Positions 27,434-40,696 of a DNA stretch of 64,000 nucleotides are shown here, one piece after another. Position 1 is the first letter of the stretch, and the number at the start of each line of letters is the position of its first letter. The translations under genes and the position numbers were made by a program. Source of the stretch: Rhodamnia argentea (taxonomy: Eukaryota; Streptophyta; Magnoliopsida; Myrtales; Myrtaceae); the NCBI RefSeq assembly GCF_020921035.1, contig NC_063158.1, positions 7,236,001 through 7,300,000 of the forward strand, read 5' to 3'. The notes under the pieces were generated by a model, which was given only the letters and a program-made list of their open reading frames with translations, ran no database searches and was not told the origin of the DNA.

Positions 27434-27843
27434 ACACTTGATGGCAGTTTCCAAGGACGCCGCATTCTTCACTTTTTCTATGTTTATCAGTTAAGTTGCT
27501 TGATGGATCATATAGTTTTGGATCATGAGTACTGTAGTTTTGGGGCTGTTTGAAAAATTGGATTGCAGATCTTTTTCCTCTTTCTTTCTGTTCTTTTCTA
27601 TTCTCGCCATGATAATTTGCGGGGAAGTTTCTGTCAAAACAATTCACTTAAGGATGGCGGAGAGGAGCAGATTACGAGCACCTCGGTTGTTGATTTTACG
27701 GATCGACCGTTTCCTTTGCATAACGCAGCGGGGTTGACCATGCAGCCCACTACAATTCATGCAAAAATTGCACGTGTTCGCAAGTTAAGCTGTTTAAGTG
27801 TTAAATAATGCAATTTTCACTTGATGACTTCATGCGTTTTAAC

Positions 27844-28432
27844 GGCAAAATTACCCAAAAAGTCTTAAATATATTGTAATTGTATTAATTTAACATTAAA
27901 TCTTTTGTATTTATGTCAATTTAGATTTAAATTTTTTGCATTTGTATCAATTAAGATTTAAATGGTCAATTTTAATTGGATATTATTAATGCGGTGCGGT
28001 GGTGTCGACGTGACAATTTTAATAATATTTTTTATTTTCTTTTTTTATCTATTTCTTTTTTTTTTTATTCTCTTTCTTTATTTTTCTTACCTTCTTTCTC
28101 ATCATCGGGCCTCTTCGACCGATTAGAGGTATGGGCCGACAGTGCCAACCTCGCCGACCACCGGCGACGGTGCGGTTGACCTCGCCTCACTAGGCGAGGC
28201 TAGACCTCGTTGGCCCACACTTTTGGTCGGTTGTCAAAATCCAATAAATGGTCGGAGGAAGAAGGGAAGAAAAAAAAAGATAAAAATAAATAAATAATTT
28301 GAAAAGTATTGAAATATTATTAGAATTGTCATGTTAGCCCGTCGCATCATGTCAACAATTTTTTATAAAATTGATCGGAAAAAATAATTGGTATAATTAT
28401 AATAAATTTAAGACTTTTATAGAAATTTTTCA
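27844..28432. mobile_element. Long-TIR (Mutator-like) miniature element, copy 4
   Basis: The left arm 'aaaagtcttaaatatattgt' continues 'aattgtattaatt'. The inverse of the right arm reads 'aaaagtcttaaatttattat', then 'aattataccaatt'. Flanks are CGTTTTAAC (27835-27843) and CATTTTAAC (28433-28441), 8 of 9 identical and of the 9-bp size typical of Mutator-type insertions. The interior has 'ctcgccgaccaccggcgacgg' and 'ctaggcgaggc' words. It sits 0.4 kb past the RPS13 stop. Confidence 0.7.
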
Positions 28433-28588
28433 CATTTTAACTGTATAAAATTGTCAAAGTTGCGAGGATTGCAAGTTTACAAGTTGTCATAACACGGGCA
28501 CTTTTATGGTCTAGTCATTTTGGCGACCCCATTGTTGTGATCGAGTGTGTAAAGTTGTTGTATGACATTATCATGTCAAGGCGAAGAT

Positions 28589-29088
28589 AACTGTCCTAAA
28601 AAGTCATAAACATATTATAAAGCGACAAATTAAGTAATAATTTTTTTAATTATGTCAATATAGTTATAAATTTCTTGATAATTTGCTAATTTAGTGCTTT
28701 CAGTCAATTTTAGCCGAAAATCGATGGCACAAATGCCAATCGCTCTACGTGGTATGGCTGGCACTAATGTAGATTATATATGAAATCATTTTTTGAATTT
28801 CTTTTTTTCTTTCTTTATTACTTTTTTTTTTCTTGTTTCTTTTCACCAGTGGCCCATGGCTAGTGACCGCCCATTGGCGAGAAGAAAAGGGAAAAAAATT
28901 TAAAAAAAAAGAAAAAACGTACAAAAAATATTAAAACTATTCATGTTAGCACTGATCATGTAATTTGGTTGGAGTCTACGTCAATGATTTCCAATCAAAA
29001 TTAGTCGAGATGACTAAATCGGCTAATCATTAAAAGATTTAATATTGAATTGGCCGCTTTATAATAAATTTAGGACTCGATGTCTGTT
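28589..29088. mobile_element. Long-TIR miniature element, copy 5
   Basis: The left arm contains 'catattataaagcgacaaatt' and the inverse of the right arm contains 'tttattataaagcggccaatt'. The ends are about 40 bases with gaps. The interior includes 'ccaatcgctctacgtgg', shared with the 43680 copy. It is separated from copy 4 by only about 150 bases. Confidence 0.65.
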
Positions 29089-29099
29089 GTAATCAAGGG

Positions 29100-29720
29100 C
29101 AAAAGTATTGTAAGGTATGTGATTGGACAGTATACTATTGTAGCTTAGAAATAAAAATGACCATTAAAAAAGTTTTGTAACATATTCGTTGAAATGTCCA
29201 TGAGAGTTTTATTTTTCATTTTCATTGATAAAAAATGTGTTTCTTATTTAAATTTAACTCACTTTGGTGAATTTTGCATGTCTCCGGTTCTCAAATATTT
29301 CGATCCTAATTAGTAGCAACGACAATAACAATTGCAGTTTCCCAGTTTTTTGAGATACTTATTAAACAAATTTCATAGATATTTAGTTTTCTAACTATTG
29401 ATACAAAGATAATCCGTGCACTGCAAATCACAATATCTCTTTATCAAGTAAATAAACAAACACCTCGAATCACTTTTTAATAGTAAATGTAGATTTCACG
29501 AGTTTCAAAATTTAGAAGAGCGAAAATAGAGTAATAAATATATATATATAGGTTTTTTTATATCAATACAAATAACACATTAAAGCATAAACTACCAAAT
29601 AACTCATGAAATTAATATTTTACACTTATAGTTACAGCCTAACATAATTAAAATACATATAGTTAAAAAGATTTTATTTAAACTATATTAATAATCAATC
29701 TAGATCAGCTCCTTTCAGCT
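29100..29720. other. AT-rich flank upstream of the tRNA phosphotransferase gene
   Basis: Strongly AT-rich, with a TA run at 29538-29551. It presumably contains the promoter of the gene starting at 29757, but no TATA box could be singled out among many AT words. Confidence 0.45.
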
Positions 29721-29756
29721 TTGAAGGTCTCCGTTGCCGCCGCCGCTGCTGCCGCC

Positions 29757-32700
29757 ATGACCTGCAGTAGCATCCGGGCTCTGCACTCCCTCCACCGTCA
29801 CCTTCCACGTGTCCTCTCGACCTCTTCCCCTTCCTTTCGCAGACAAAACTCGGCCCTAAGCCCCACCCGGACCGCCATGGCCGACCTCAACCAGAGGACG
29901 ATGCAGAGCTCCTCTTTCTCCGCCTTCTCTCATCCCGGTAAAAGGTAATGACGCCCCCCCCAATCTTCCCATGGTTACGACTTTTCTTTGGTTCCCATTC
30001 CGCGACCAGCAACTGGAGTCAAAGGTCGGAACTTGATTTTCTTTCCGGTTTTTCCACTTGTGGGTCCCGGAGTTGCAGTGGTAGCAGTAGAGGGAGGAGT
30101 CTAGACACGAGCTATGATCGAGAACGAGCGAGAGGTCGAGGCGGTCCCGGCAAAGATAGAATCGACGCTCTCGGTAGACTCTTGTGAGACTTCAATCCTC
30201 TGATGCTGTTTTTTCTGACTCTGTCTGTTCCCTTAAATTTCTTATTTCTGGTGTTGATTAGAATTTGAGTTGAATGGGTGTCAGTGACACTGCTACCTTG
30301 TATAATAGCTGGGGAGGCATGCTGAATTTCTCGTGATTATTATACACCTTCCTCTCCAGTTCATTGGAAACCTGGAGGATGAAGGTGTTAGTGTATGTTT
30401 TGCTAAAGATACTTGATCTTTCTGCTCCCAATGCTTGTGACACGGCCCGATAAAATGCGATGTTGCTTCCGCCCTCCTCCGTTTGTGTGTTCTCTGTCAT
30501 TCCAAGCAAAGAGAAACCCGTGCTATTGGTCTTTTTTCGTTCTGTTCTCAAATGAAACGTCCCAAAATATTTTTGTTTGTTTCAGGACTCGCATTTTGCG
30601 CCACATGGCTGCTGAGTTGAACTTGAATATGAGGAGTGATGGGTATGTCAAAGTTCAAGATTTGCTTCAGTTGAATATAAAAACGCTCGCCGATGTACAG
30701 TTGACGGCGCACACGGTTGATGAAATAAAGGAGGTGTGTACCGTCATTTGTATTGTTTCTCTGCATTGATTTTGTAGGTCCAGTCTTTAGAAAAGTTGTC
30801 TTTGTATGCGGCGACTGGAGTTTACAATCCTTATTTGCTATGTTGTACCATGACTTCTATGATGTTTGAATGCAGAGAATGCTTTGATGATGACTTTAAA
30901 AGCTTCCTCCTCATAATTAAGTTGAACAATTATTCTGCTCTTTAATGTCTTTTCACCGAAAAGTTAAGTTTTAATCTATATTGCAGACATCCTGTAGTGA
31001 TTGAACCAAGCTTCGTAAATGTCTCTAGAGTCTGATAGTAACATTCGCATAAGATAGCCCCTTGGTTTGGCGGGCATTGCCGATGAAGCCAGCTATTGCT
31101 ATATTGCTCTAATGATTGCTTGGACCGACTCACCTGATTCTTCAATGAAGATGGCTTCTGGTGCTGCCTTTGCAATGAATTTGACTTCATGCGTAACTGC
31201 TGTATTAGATCTATGTCGATATATTCCAAAAAGTTGCCAGCAAGCTAAAACATATATGTCCTGAGAGATTCAAAGACATTTGTAACATTTGAGCAAAAGT
31301 CCTTATCCACTAAAAGAAGAAATCTGAAAATCAAATACTCCTGTAGAAGAGCAAAGTTCAAAACCTCCTTCCTGTATTGTGTTGATGATCCTTAGTGGTT
31401 GCAGGTTTTTGGAGGCTTTCACTAGTAATTAGCTCTATTGAACAATCTTGAGCAGTTGCAGTCATGGATCCTAATTAACTGCTGCTAGTTTCTGTTCTTT
31501 ACATCTATTCATCAGAAAGTTGAGCTTGGATTGGATAGATGTCCTACAAGTGAATCAGTCATGTGATTTGTATCTTGATTTGAAGTTAGAGGAAATAGTC
31601 TAAGCAAAAAATTGGTGATATTTCATTTTAACTTATGGTTGTGAGGAATCTGCTCATATCTTATGACAGACCTTTTTCTGGATCCTCTATTTAAGGGTTA
31701 AAAGTTACCTTGGAAATCACTTTGCAGGGTTGATATTTTGTTTTCTTTGACTAACCTGACTGATGGGCCTTCTGTTTCTCTGCAGGCAGTGAGAAGGGAT
31801 AATAAGCAGCGGTTCAGCCTCTTAGAAGAGAATGGGGAGCTTTTAATACGTGCAAACCAAGGTCATACAGTAAAGGTGATTGAACAGAGACCTTCTTAGT
31901 CGCTTTCTTCTTCTTCTTTGTTTCCTTTTTTGCAATCATTTCCCAATTGATTGTGGATAGATAGCAGCTTTAGAATGATGTATGGTATCTGTTGCTTCGA
32001 TCGTCTGTAACTCTGTGTTGAGTCCTCAATTTCTTCCCTGACACCCATGTATTAGCCAGCAATGCCAGAATTTTTCTTTTATGCATGTATTCAGTAGCAA
32101 TACCGAAACATTGCAAAATCAAGATCTTGATTTGGCAATTCCACTTTTTGCTGTAAAAGTTGCTAGTTAATTGAGTTTTTTAAGGGTGTGATGTTGCATC
32201 AAGATTTATCCACGTTAACTAGGTTGTTTTTACTGTTCGGGCTATGTTAGCTGCACGGGGTGCTGGTGGTCATAAATGTTACTGTAAACATGCTTGTCGA
32301 GGTTCTGAATAGCATGTCCTGTCGCCAGTTCTACATTAAACACAGTCAATACATTTTGTGTGGGATATTGTTTGGAGGGGGATATAATGTACTTTGGCTA
32401 TTTGGTAGGACATTTTTTGCTCATAATTCTTAAAAGAGTTTTCAGCTTATAAATACTGCGAATGTATTTGTAGATCAAAAGCAGGATAACTTGGTAGCAT
32501 CTCTGGCTTGTGCTTTTCCTAATTATGCATCATTATGCTTTCAATAATGTGAGAGTGTGTGGATTGCATAAAGAATGGACTTGTTAAAGGGTAAGTTGCT
32601 CTGGCAACATAATGAATGTCAAAGAATATGCGGCCTCTTTAATATGAAGGTGCAGTGTCTCTTGTTAGGATATTTTGACGCTGCATACTGATGACCTGAT

Positions 32701-34595
32701 TGCTGAGCGGTTTCACTTAAGTAATCTTGTAAGCATTATATGAACCCTTCTGGTAGCATTTCTGACCGATTGCTGCCTTCTGATCTAGCAATTTTGTGAT
32801 TCTCTGCATCTGTGATATGACAAAGGAGAAAATTGATCTTAGCTAATATCTCCTATGTGGCATTTAAAAGATATTTATCTAACCGAAAGAGCAATTAGTA
32901 AGGAGTTTGTGGCCTCAAATTGGGCTGAGGGAGGAACTGGAACTTTTGAGTTAGTGGAGGTGTCTATTCATTTTTCCAAAATTCAATTGGTCCTGTAGCA
33001 ATTTGATTAGGTATTGGTTAAGATTTCTCTTCCTGCAAAGAATCTGAATGGCATCTTGAACTGTTTCTGGCAGACTGTAGAATCTGATAGCTTGCTGGAG
33101 CCAATCCTTTCTGCTGAGGAAGTTCCAGGTGAGGATATGCAATTTTAGGCTTCTCATGTGTAGAACTTATTTTAAATGATGCTTACTGCTCTGTGTCTCT
33201 GTCTCTTCCTCTCTCACATGCAGTTTGCGTGCATGGAACCTATAAGAAAAATCTGCAGTCTATATTGGATTCTGGTTTGAAGCGTGTGCAGAGATTGCAT
33301 GTGCACTTCTCATCAGGCTTGCCAACTGACGGGGAAGTAATAAGTGGTGAGGCGCTCATGAAAGTTTGCTTGCCTAATGTTCAATATCTTTATCTTTTTC
33401 AAAAATGATATTATGTATAGTCCACAATTGCTTGATGAACATGGTAAAATTAAATCGAGCTAGTTGTATGGGATGAACAAAGGGAATAGAAAGACTGTCG
33501 CACAAGTAAAGCTATCCGTTCAAAAATAGATAGATTTGCCTCCTTTCAGTTGGCTTACCTTATGAATTGATCGGCCTTAAAGATAATTTCTAGTCCCCAA
33601 GAATGCTAAAGCAATAAAAGTGTTTCCACTAGTATCCAAAAAGTTGTGACATGGTGTTTATATTTTGGACTTTGGCAATTGTGTGAAGTTTATGATTTGT
33701 GCTGATTATTTTAATCGCTAGCCTTCATCCTTTTATTTTTGCATCAGACAAATTGACACTGACTTATTTTGTCTTCCCCAAACAGTCCTAAAATAAATCC
33801 AAATCCAAGAAAAGAATGTAAGAGAGAAATGAAAGTTGATGGCCTAAAGCCACTACGTCTATCGATACTGCCAGGAGTTTCCATAGTTTTATGAGCATGG
33901 TGTCGTCATGTTTGTTTGAAGAGGACTAGTTTATATGTTGTCCTGGTTCCACTGTGTTTTGTTTTCTTTGCTTTTAGTGCTGCTGTAAAGCATGTTGACT
34001 TAAAGCTATAGCCAGGAAGGAAGTTTAGAAATACATGCTCGTTCTCAGATCTTCATTTTGCTGTGACTTTGTTCTCAGCAGCGCACCAAGGAAAAAGTTA
34101 ATTAGAGTTTTGCCTTTTCTCTAATGTCCGGAGAGTGGATTTTATATTTATAAATGGGGAGCACTAGTGGTGTCATGATATGGCTGTCATGTGTTTCTGA
34201 TAGTTTCATGATTCTACTTTTCCAGGCATGAGGAAGAACGTGAATGTTCTGATCTTCCTTGACGTAAGAAAAGCTCTAGAAGGTACATCCTGAATTCCAA
34301 GTTCTCTCAATTATTGTCACGCCAGAAGGTGATTTGAAAAAGCTTGAGTAGCATTACTAATTTGCCTTATTACTGTGGGTACCATGTTAACTATGGTCCA
34401 TGTTTACTATGGTCAAGCAAGACTCTTGATGATTGATTCCTACTTTATATATTATTGATAGATGGGATGAAGATTTACATTTCGGACAATCGGGTCATCT
34501 TGACTGAAGGTTTTGGTGGGGTTGTACCTGTTAAATACTTCGACAAGATATTATCATGGCCAGATAAGCAAGTCATACCTTTTGAAAGAAAGTGA
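29757..34595 (+). CDS. TPT1: tRNA 2'-phosphotransferase (Tpt1/KptA family)
   Basis: NAD-dependent enzyme that removes the 2'-phosphate left at the splice junction by tRNA ligase, the last step of tRNA splicing. Eight exons: 29757-29944, 30079-30183, 30586-30733, 31786-31875, 33074-33128, 33224-33346, 34226-34282, 34462-34595. Phases agree and encode 299 residues. Family blocks appear in order: TRILRHMAAELNL at 99-111 with the RH pair, SDGYVKVQDLL at 115-125, IRANQGHTV at 168-176, CVHGTYKKNLQSIL at 197-210, LKRVQRLHVHFSSG at 214-227, and ILTEGFGGVVPVKYFDKI at 268-285. Residues 1-30 are Arg/Ser/Leu-rich with no acidic residue, like an organelle presequence. A second in-frame Met at 41 (ATG at 29877) has a strong context and would give a cytosolic/nuclear form. 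Exon 2 encodes a basic RGRSLDTSYDRERARGRGG linker. Confidence 0.93.
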
Positions 34596-34599
34596 ATGT

Positions 34600-37500
34600 A
34601 TTGCAACAAAGCCAAATGAGAGAATCTACTGAGGGCTTCCATTTTCCTTCAACAATGGCAGATCATAAGTCAGCAATTTGATCTATTTCTGGATGAAAAT
34701 GTACCTTGATCTGATGAAATGGTTAGTTATACATTTTTAGTAGCTTCCATGTTAAGGGCCTTTATTTCCTCGGTACATTTTTTGTACTTTAGTTTCCCGC
34801 TTATCAAAGATACCATTTTTCTGTGTTACTCCAACTCTTCTTTTTTGGTTGCTTACTGTGCCAATAGGATATGGCGTAGGTGTGTGTATAACTGAAGTTC
34901 TCAGTGTGTCTTATTGCACAACTATTCCACTACTAAAGCATTGTTAAAAAGTTTCCAAAAAGTATATGTTAAATTTGAAGGACAATAATTATTAGAGCAC
35001 CATAACATTCATACAAGGTCCATTCTATAGAGTGCTTTTTTTTTTTGGGCGGCAGGTACATACCCGTATCCGACACTCAAATGTGAGTCCAAACTTGTTG
35101 TGAAGTTTGAACCTTATGCGTTTGAAGAGGTCTGTGCATTGAAGGCCTGCCGTGAAAGACGCACTGAGCCTCTTTATCCTCTTCCACTCTTTCGTCTGAG
35201 TATTGCAGGTTAATGGTACAGGTCACAATTGACACTGGATCAAGCACATTGCACCTTTATTTTGATGACCTCAGAGAACTTAATGGAGGCCCTCATCGTA
35301 AATTAACAAATCATAGTAACTTAAAGTACTAAGTTAGCATATCAGTTTATTTAGCTCAGCTGAGTATAAGCTTTCAGCCGGGAAACCTCGGAATACCATG
35401 TCATTCTTTTCCCTCACCCATCTTTTCCACCATTTTTAGTGGTGTCTGTTGTGATGAATGATGAAGTCATTTCACTGTGACGACATGTTTTGAACTCGAT
35501 GTAATTATGTAAATGTCTGGTTTGCGTCTACTTCTCTACTTCTATTAATTGGGGAAGAGAGAACTCCAACCGGTTCTTTTCCTTTTCGATTCCATCTAAG
35601 AGGTTAAGTTTTGTTAATCGGAATACTCTGCCAGCCACTTTTGTCTTGTTTTTTCCACTTTTGGTTTCTTGCTTTTCGCGTCCAGGACATTCTGGAGATT
35701 CTCTTCTCTTTTTTGCCTTTAGTTGTCTTGCGTTGCTTGCTAGAGTTTCCTTCAGTTGCTTTGTTGTGCTTTCTGCAATACTGCTGTTTCTTCCTCCCCA
35801 TTTGCACTAGTTTAAAGTGAGGTAATGGAGCTTGAGTATTAGCACCTATTACTTACTAATGAATTAGCGATCGTCTTTAAGATAATGCTGTGTTTCAGTG
35901 CTATTTTAAACCGCTCACGGATTGTCCACACGGACTCTTCCTTCCAATCCATGGCATTAATGCTCTCGACCCTCTTGCTATCTTCAAGCGGAGGCCCCGT
36001 TGACCAACAGATGGGGACGAATGCGGATGCATGTTCTTTACTTCACCTTGTACTGGCAGTTCATCCCGACTCGTTCCAGAGCTGCTCTCCGTGACTGCGA
36101 TGGTCGGCTGCTCCACCATTAAGCGCGTCTACTCAGCTCTGCAATCAATTGAATTTCTGATAACATCCATCCCTCTATTTACATGTCCATGGAAGTTGCA
36201 CGGTTCGAGCAGTTGATATCAAGCAAGTATATCTGTTAATTCAGGTTGTAGAACTAGTCGGCAATCGCACTGAGATTCAACCAGGTTCATAGTTGTTACA
36301 TGTTTCCTAGTGTTACTGCAGATGCGAGAAGTACAGGGGCTGTGTCGATGCATGCTCTGAGGTTCTAACTAGCAAATATTTCGCGATCAATGAGCAGCCA
36401 CATCCGACCAAAAAAAAAAAAATCAGCAGCCACGATCATGGTACTTAAGCGGCTCCTGTGGTTCACCGGTGATCGCTCCACGACTCGTAACCAAGTGCAT
36501 TTTTCGTATCTCCTATATTATCGGGCGAAAATTTGAGGAGTTTACGATTAATGTGATTAATGGTGAGATTTATTTTTACTCGATTCGACAACTACCAATC
36601 TCTTGACTCCGAGGAATGGTAGAAGAACGCCCCATACTTAATGTCCTCATGAATTCTTTCGTAGCAATTGGGCATGTAACGAGAAAAGTTTCATCCAACG
36701 GATGGCAAGTGCATCTTATTTGTTCATTCACAATCAGAAGAAAAGTACAGAAAAGCTTCATTTCCCTTTGCCAAACATTATAGCTTTCATTCTACCCGTC
36801 GAGCACGTAAAACCAGGAATGTCGTTGTGGGTGTATTGCCTTTGCGAAGGGCCAAATCGCAAGTTATAGCACCGATTATTCCTGCTAAATTAAAGATGAG
36901 GATGAGGCTTATTATCAAAGACACCTGAAAGTCATTGTTCGAGCCTTAACGAAAACTACAGATGACTTGCTCTCCTCAACTTACCATTATTCAAACTTAC
37001 AGAATGAGATTGAAGTTCAATCCACCTTCAGCCAAGTCAGAAGCTTCTACTACGAAGGCAACATAAAGAGCACCAAACCAAGTCATGGGTCATATCCCTT
37101 TCTCAACCACCACCTGCATTCAACTCGAATATAAAAGCAAAAACTCCTCGCTCAACTACCTCCTGCATCAGCTTTACTCTGATAAAGACCCACTGATTGC
37201 TTGCTTTGGCCATATGGAACCCACCTAAGCTTTGCCCTTTGGTCGCTTGGTAGGAGCAATGAAAGCAAAAAAGCCAGTTAATGTGGAAATTGACTTATTC
37301 AGTTATGATGGGGATGCCCTAGAGTTCCCATCCTAACCTAGATCAAACATGAAGAATGCACGACAGTGACGGGCCGACCATTAACAATCGTTGTTTTCCT
37401 CACACATGCTAAGTATGGAACACCTGCATAGCAAACTTGAACGCTTAACGAATTCGTTAATGCTGACGACATCGAGCCTTCTTGTAGTTAAACAAATTGC

Positions 37501-38220
37501 CAGGCACACGAGGAAAAGAAGTCCTCACAGCCAGATTCAAGCATCCATCTCCACACCCTCCGAGATTTACAAATATCGTACACATCAGGCATATCCCTCT
37601 GATAACGTTAATATCTACAGTTTCAATGCTCCTGACTACTTCCATTCTGACTGCTAATTATTTATCTCAAATCAATATCCCTATGTTCTTGCTGTGTCTT
37701 TACACTTATAGGAGTAAGTTAAGCTGAAATGTAATCATAACTTACAATAGGGCCATGCAAGTGACCACCTCACGAAAGCAAAAACATCTCATTGGGGAAG
37801 CTAATAGACAAAAAACAGAGCTAAAACCATTAACCACAGAAGCACATACTCTATTGACAATGCAACAACAATTCAGGCAGAGATGAGGAACGAGCAATGA
37901 AATCGGCCTACAATGGCACAGTTAGTCGAAGTAAACAGGGATAGAGATAAGACCAGATACCAGATATAAGCTTTCTGTGTAGCTCAAACCACCTACGCAA
38001 CTCTGTTGATTCAGCCGTCATCTGAGTAGGGTGGTCAATCCAATAAATGCTAATTGCAAACTAATTGAGAGTTATAAGATAATAGTAAGTTCAAATATAA
38101 CTGATGCAGCAGCATTAAGAAATAAGGATAATCAAGATGATAACATCGACAATATGGGAAGCAAGAAACACAGCAATACCATAAATGCAACTTGATCGCC
38201 TACGCTAAATTAGAATGTCT
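34600..38220. other. Intergenic region between convergent TPT1 and GAE genes
   Basis: About 3.6 kb between two converging genes. The first few hundred bases should include the 3' leader of the phosphotransferase gene and the last few hundred that of the epimerase. Open frames are short, with no recognised family; one hydrophobic frame near 36780-36926 was examined and rejected. A poly-A/T tract lies at 35036-35047. Confidence 0.5.
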
Positions 38221-38227
38221 CCTCTTT

Positions 38228-38233
38228 TTTATT
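38228..38233 (-). terminator. Poly(A) signal candidate of the epimerase gene
   Basis: AATAAA on the minus strand, about 350 bases past the epimerase stop codon. It is the nearest canonical hexamer found by eye; plant signals are loose, so the true cleavage site may differ. Confidence 0.45.
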
Positions 38234-38581
38234 GAAACTTCATGGAAAGGATACATGTCCATCCATCCTCATATGTTCTATGAATCACTAATTCTACAAC
38301 CCAAAACTACAAGAATTACATTCCCCAATGATTAAAAAAGAATTCAAAGGAAAGGTGGTTCATTTTATCTGATACAGCTAGGGGGGATTCTCTGCAAACA
38401 ATGTCCATTTACACCATAAAACTTCATACTGCGGTGAGACTCCCCTCTGATACGGGCACCCCTATTATATAGGCACAGACAACAATCGTGGAAATGAACG
38501 CATAAATGTTAGAAATTGGCCATAAGAATCATAGCCAATAGCATCTAGAGAGAAAGCTAATGTTTTGGAACCAAAAGAATG

Positions 38582-39892
38582 TCATACGCCGCTCTTCTTG
38601 CCATCGGCGTAAAATCTGAGGTACCATCGGACGAATTTCTTCAAACCGGCCTGAAGATCCGTGGTCGGCTTATATCCCAGCTCCCGCTGAGCCGAGCTGA
38701 TGTTGGCATGAGTATATTGCACGTCCCCATTCCGCGGCAACCTCAGGATGTTCCTCTTGGCTTTCACTTTTAGAAGCCTCTCTAAGATGCTGACAAGGTC
38801 GGAAACAGGAACCGGTGAAGTATTCCCCAAATTATACACCCTCAATTGGGCCGGTCCTTTCTTCTTCCCCCCGCTTCCTGTGCTCTTCTCCGCAGTATCC
38901 AGAGCCGCTAAGCATCCCCTTACAATATCGTCAATGTAGGTGAAATCCCTCGCGACCGTGCCGTGGTTAGCGGCCTCGAAGATCGAAATAGACTTTCCCT
39001 TCAATATGTCTCTAGTGAAAAAAAAGTAGGCCATATCAGGCCTTCCCCAAGGGCCATAAACGGTGAAGAACCGTAAACCTGTCAAAGATAGACCATAGAT
39101 ATGATTATACGTGTGTGCAATTTCTTCGCCGGCCTTCTTTGTGGCTGCGTACAAGCTAGCGGGTTGGTCTGTCCGATCTTTCTCCGAAAAGGGCACTTTG
39201 GTATTGAGTCCATATACAGAACTAGAGGATGCCCAAACAATTGCAGGCTGCGGATTGGCAGACTTACAGACCTCAAGCAAGTTAACAAGACCAGCAATGT
39301 TGCTATGCACATAAGAGCTCGGATTCTCCATTGCATACCTCACTCCAGCCTGAGCGGCCAAATGCATCACATGAGTGAAGGCCACAACCTCAAACAATTT
39401 CTTCAAGAGGGCCTCATCGTTGATGTCCGCCTCCACGATGAACACGCCGGCCCGCTCCAGCAGCGCCTGGCGGGCGCGCTTCAGGGATGGATCGTAGTAG
39501 TCGTTGAAGTTATCAAGCCCAAGGACGCCGTCACCGCGGCGCTTGAGGGCGGCGGAGACGTGGGTGCCGACGAAGCCGGCGGCGCCGGTGACGAGCACCG
39601 ACATGCCGTTCCGGGACCGGATGCGGGCTGAGGACCGGACCCTTTTCTCCCAGGCGGCGCCGCCCCAGCTGTAGTTCTGGAGGTAGCGGCGGGAGGGATC
39701 AGAGAGGGCCTGCGGGGTGGAGGAGGACGGGGATCGGAAGAAGAAGATGAAGATGAGGGCGAGGAATATGAAGGACCAGAATGTGAGCTTGGCGAGGGAG
39801 GAGTGCCACCTCAGGCGGTTGTAGGGGGACTTGTCCATCTTGAACTTGCCCGGCGTGGAAGGTATGTTGTCAAGATGCGAGATTTGCTTCAT
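38582..39892 (-). CDS. GAE: UDP-glucuronate 4-epimerase, Golgi type II membrane protein
   Basis: Interconverts UDP-glucuronate and UDP-galacturonate in the Golgi, supplying pectin synthesis. Single exon of 436 residues, typical for this intronless plant family. Residues 9-17 read NIPSTPGKF, the usual N-terminus of the GAE1/GAE4 branch; this favours the start at 39892 over an in-frame ATG at 39961 that would add 23 residues. One membrane anchor lies at about 33-52 and SWGGAAWEKRVRSS at 75-88. The NAD-binding Rossmann loop GAAGFVG is at 103-109. The catalytic SSS..Y...K set includes ASSSSVYG at 221-228 and YAATK at 248-252. Also conserved are RFFTVYGPWGRPDMAYF and RVYNLGNTSPVPV. The C-terminus is basic and short. 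No damage is seen. Confidence 0.97.
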   Translation of the reverse strand: MKQISHLDNIPSTPGKFKMDKSPYNRLRWHSSLAKLTFWSFIFLALIFIFFFRSPSSSTPQALSDPSRRYLQNYSWGGAAWEKRVRSSARIRSRNGMSVLVTGAAGFVGTHVSAALKRRGDGVLGLDNFNDYYDPSLKRARQALLERAGVFIVEADINDEALLKKLFEVVAFTHVMHLAAQAGVRYAMENPSSYVHSNIAGLVNLLEVCKSANPQPAIVWASSSSVYGLNTKVPFSEKDRTDQPASLYAATKKAGEEIAHTYNHIYGLSLTGLRFFTVYGPWGRPDMAYFFFTRDILKGKSISIFEAANHGTVARDFTYIDDIVRGCLAALDTAEKSTGSGGKKKGPAQLRVYNLGNTSPVPVSDLVSILERLLKVKAKRNILRLPRNGDVQYTHANISSAQRELGYKPTTDLQAGLKKFVRWYLRFYADGKKSGV

Positions 39893-40696
39893 CAGTGACA
39901 ATGCCGGATCTTTGAACGCGTGCCCAAGATTTTTTCCTCGTGATCTCTCTGCCCAATTCAAGAAATCAAGCGGGCTTCTTGCTCTTGGGAGAGTTTTATG
40001 AGCTCAGAGCTGATTCGGCGAAATGGGTGTTCAAGAATCCGTCGCCGTCGGTGTGGGCGGTGGAGGAAGAGGAGGAGGAGATGGTGGGGAGGAAGAACAT
40101 GAAGATAAGGGAAGTGGGAAAGTGGTTTTGGTCTGAAACTTTTCTTTATGGTCTCCTTGTTGGCATTATTGCTATTAATTAAAAAAATTTCCTCAGGGGA
40201 AGAATCTTGTGGTTCCTTGAATGGAAGGGTTGGTGGTGGCGGCGATGGAAGTAATCTTCACCCTTTGGTGGCTCATGGTATTTTCAGACAAGATGATGAT
40301 GATGATTGATGCTAATTGATGCCGAGGATGACGACGACGACGACAACAGACGATTCTAGCACAACATGTTCGAAATGCTCTGTGGATCAAGAAAGTGATG
40401 ATGGGGGTGGGGAGGGAGTCCTCCTGAGCAAATGGAGACCGAACAGGAGTCAGAGCGGTCATTAATGGAGGAGGATGGGTTTGGGTTTGCTGTGATTTCT
40501 TTCTTCCTTCTTGAAATCGGTTTATGGTTGAAATGCTTAAAAATAGGAAATCCCAAATTCTAGGGCTAATCTAAAAATATCACAGAGGATTGTCCATCTT
40601 TGAATCATCAACCCCCCACAACAAAGATGGAATTTTGATCAAAGATTGGTTGGGATGGAATGGGTTTTCTGAGGCAGTGCTTCTAACCCCCTCTCC

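Noticed and set aside
36780..37080. Minus-strand hydrophobic frame (VSLIISLILIFNLAG...) after a good acceptor, with a preceding frame ending at a good GTAAGT donor
   Set aside because: The two pieces cannot be joined in frame: direct splicing hits a stop and the alternative frame has stops upstream. No family resemblance.
37970..38030. Minus-strand frame starting MTAESTELRRWFELHRKL
   Set aside because: It runs into a stop after a few dozen codons, no splice partner fits, and it lies where epimerase 3' leader or intergenic sequence is expected.
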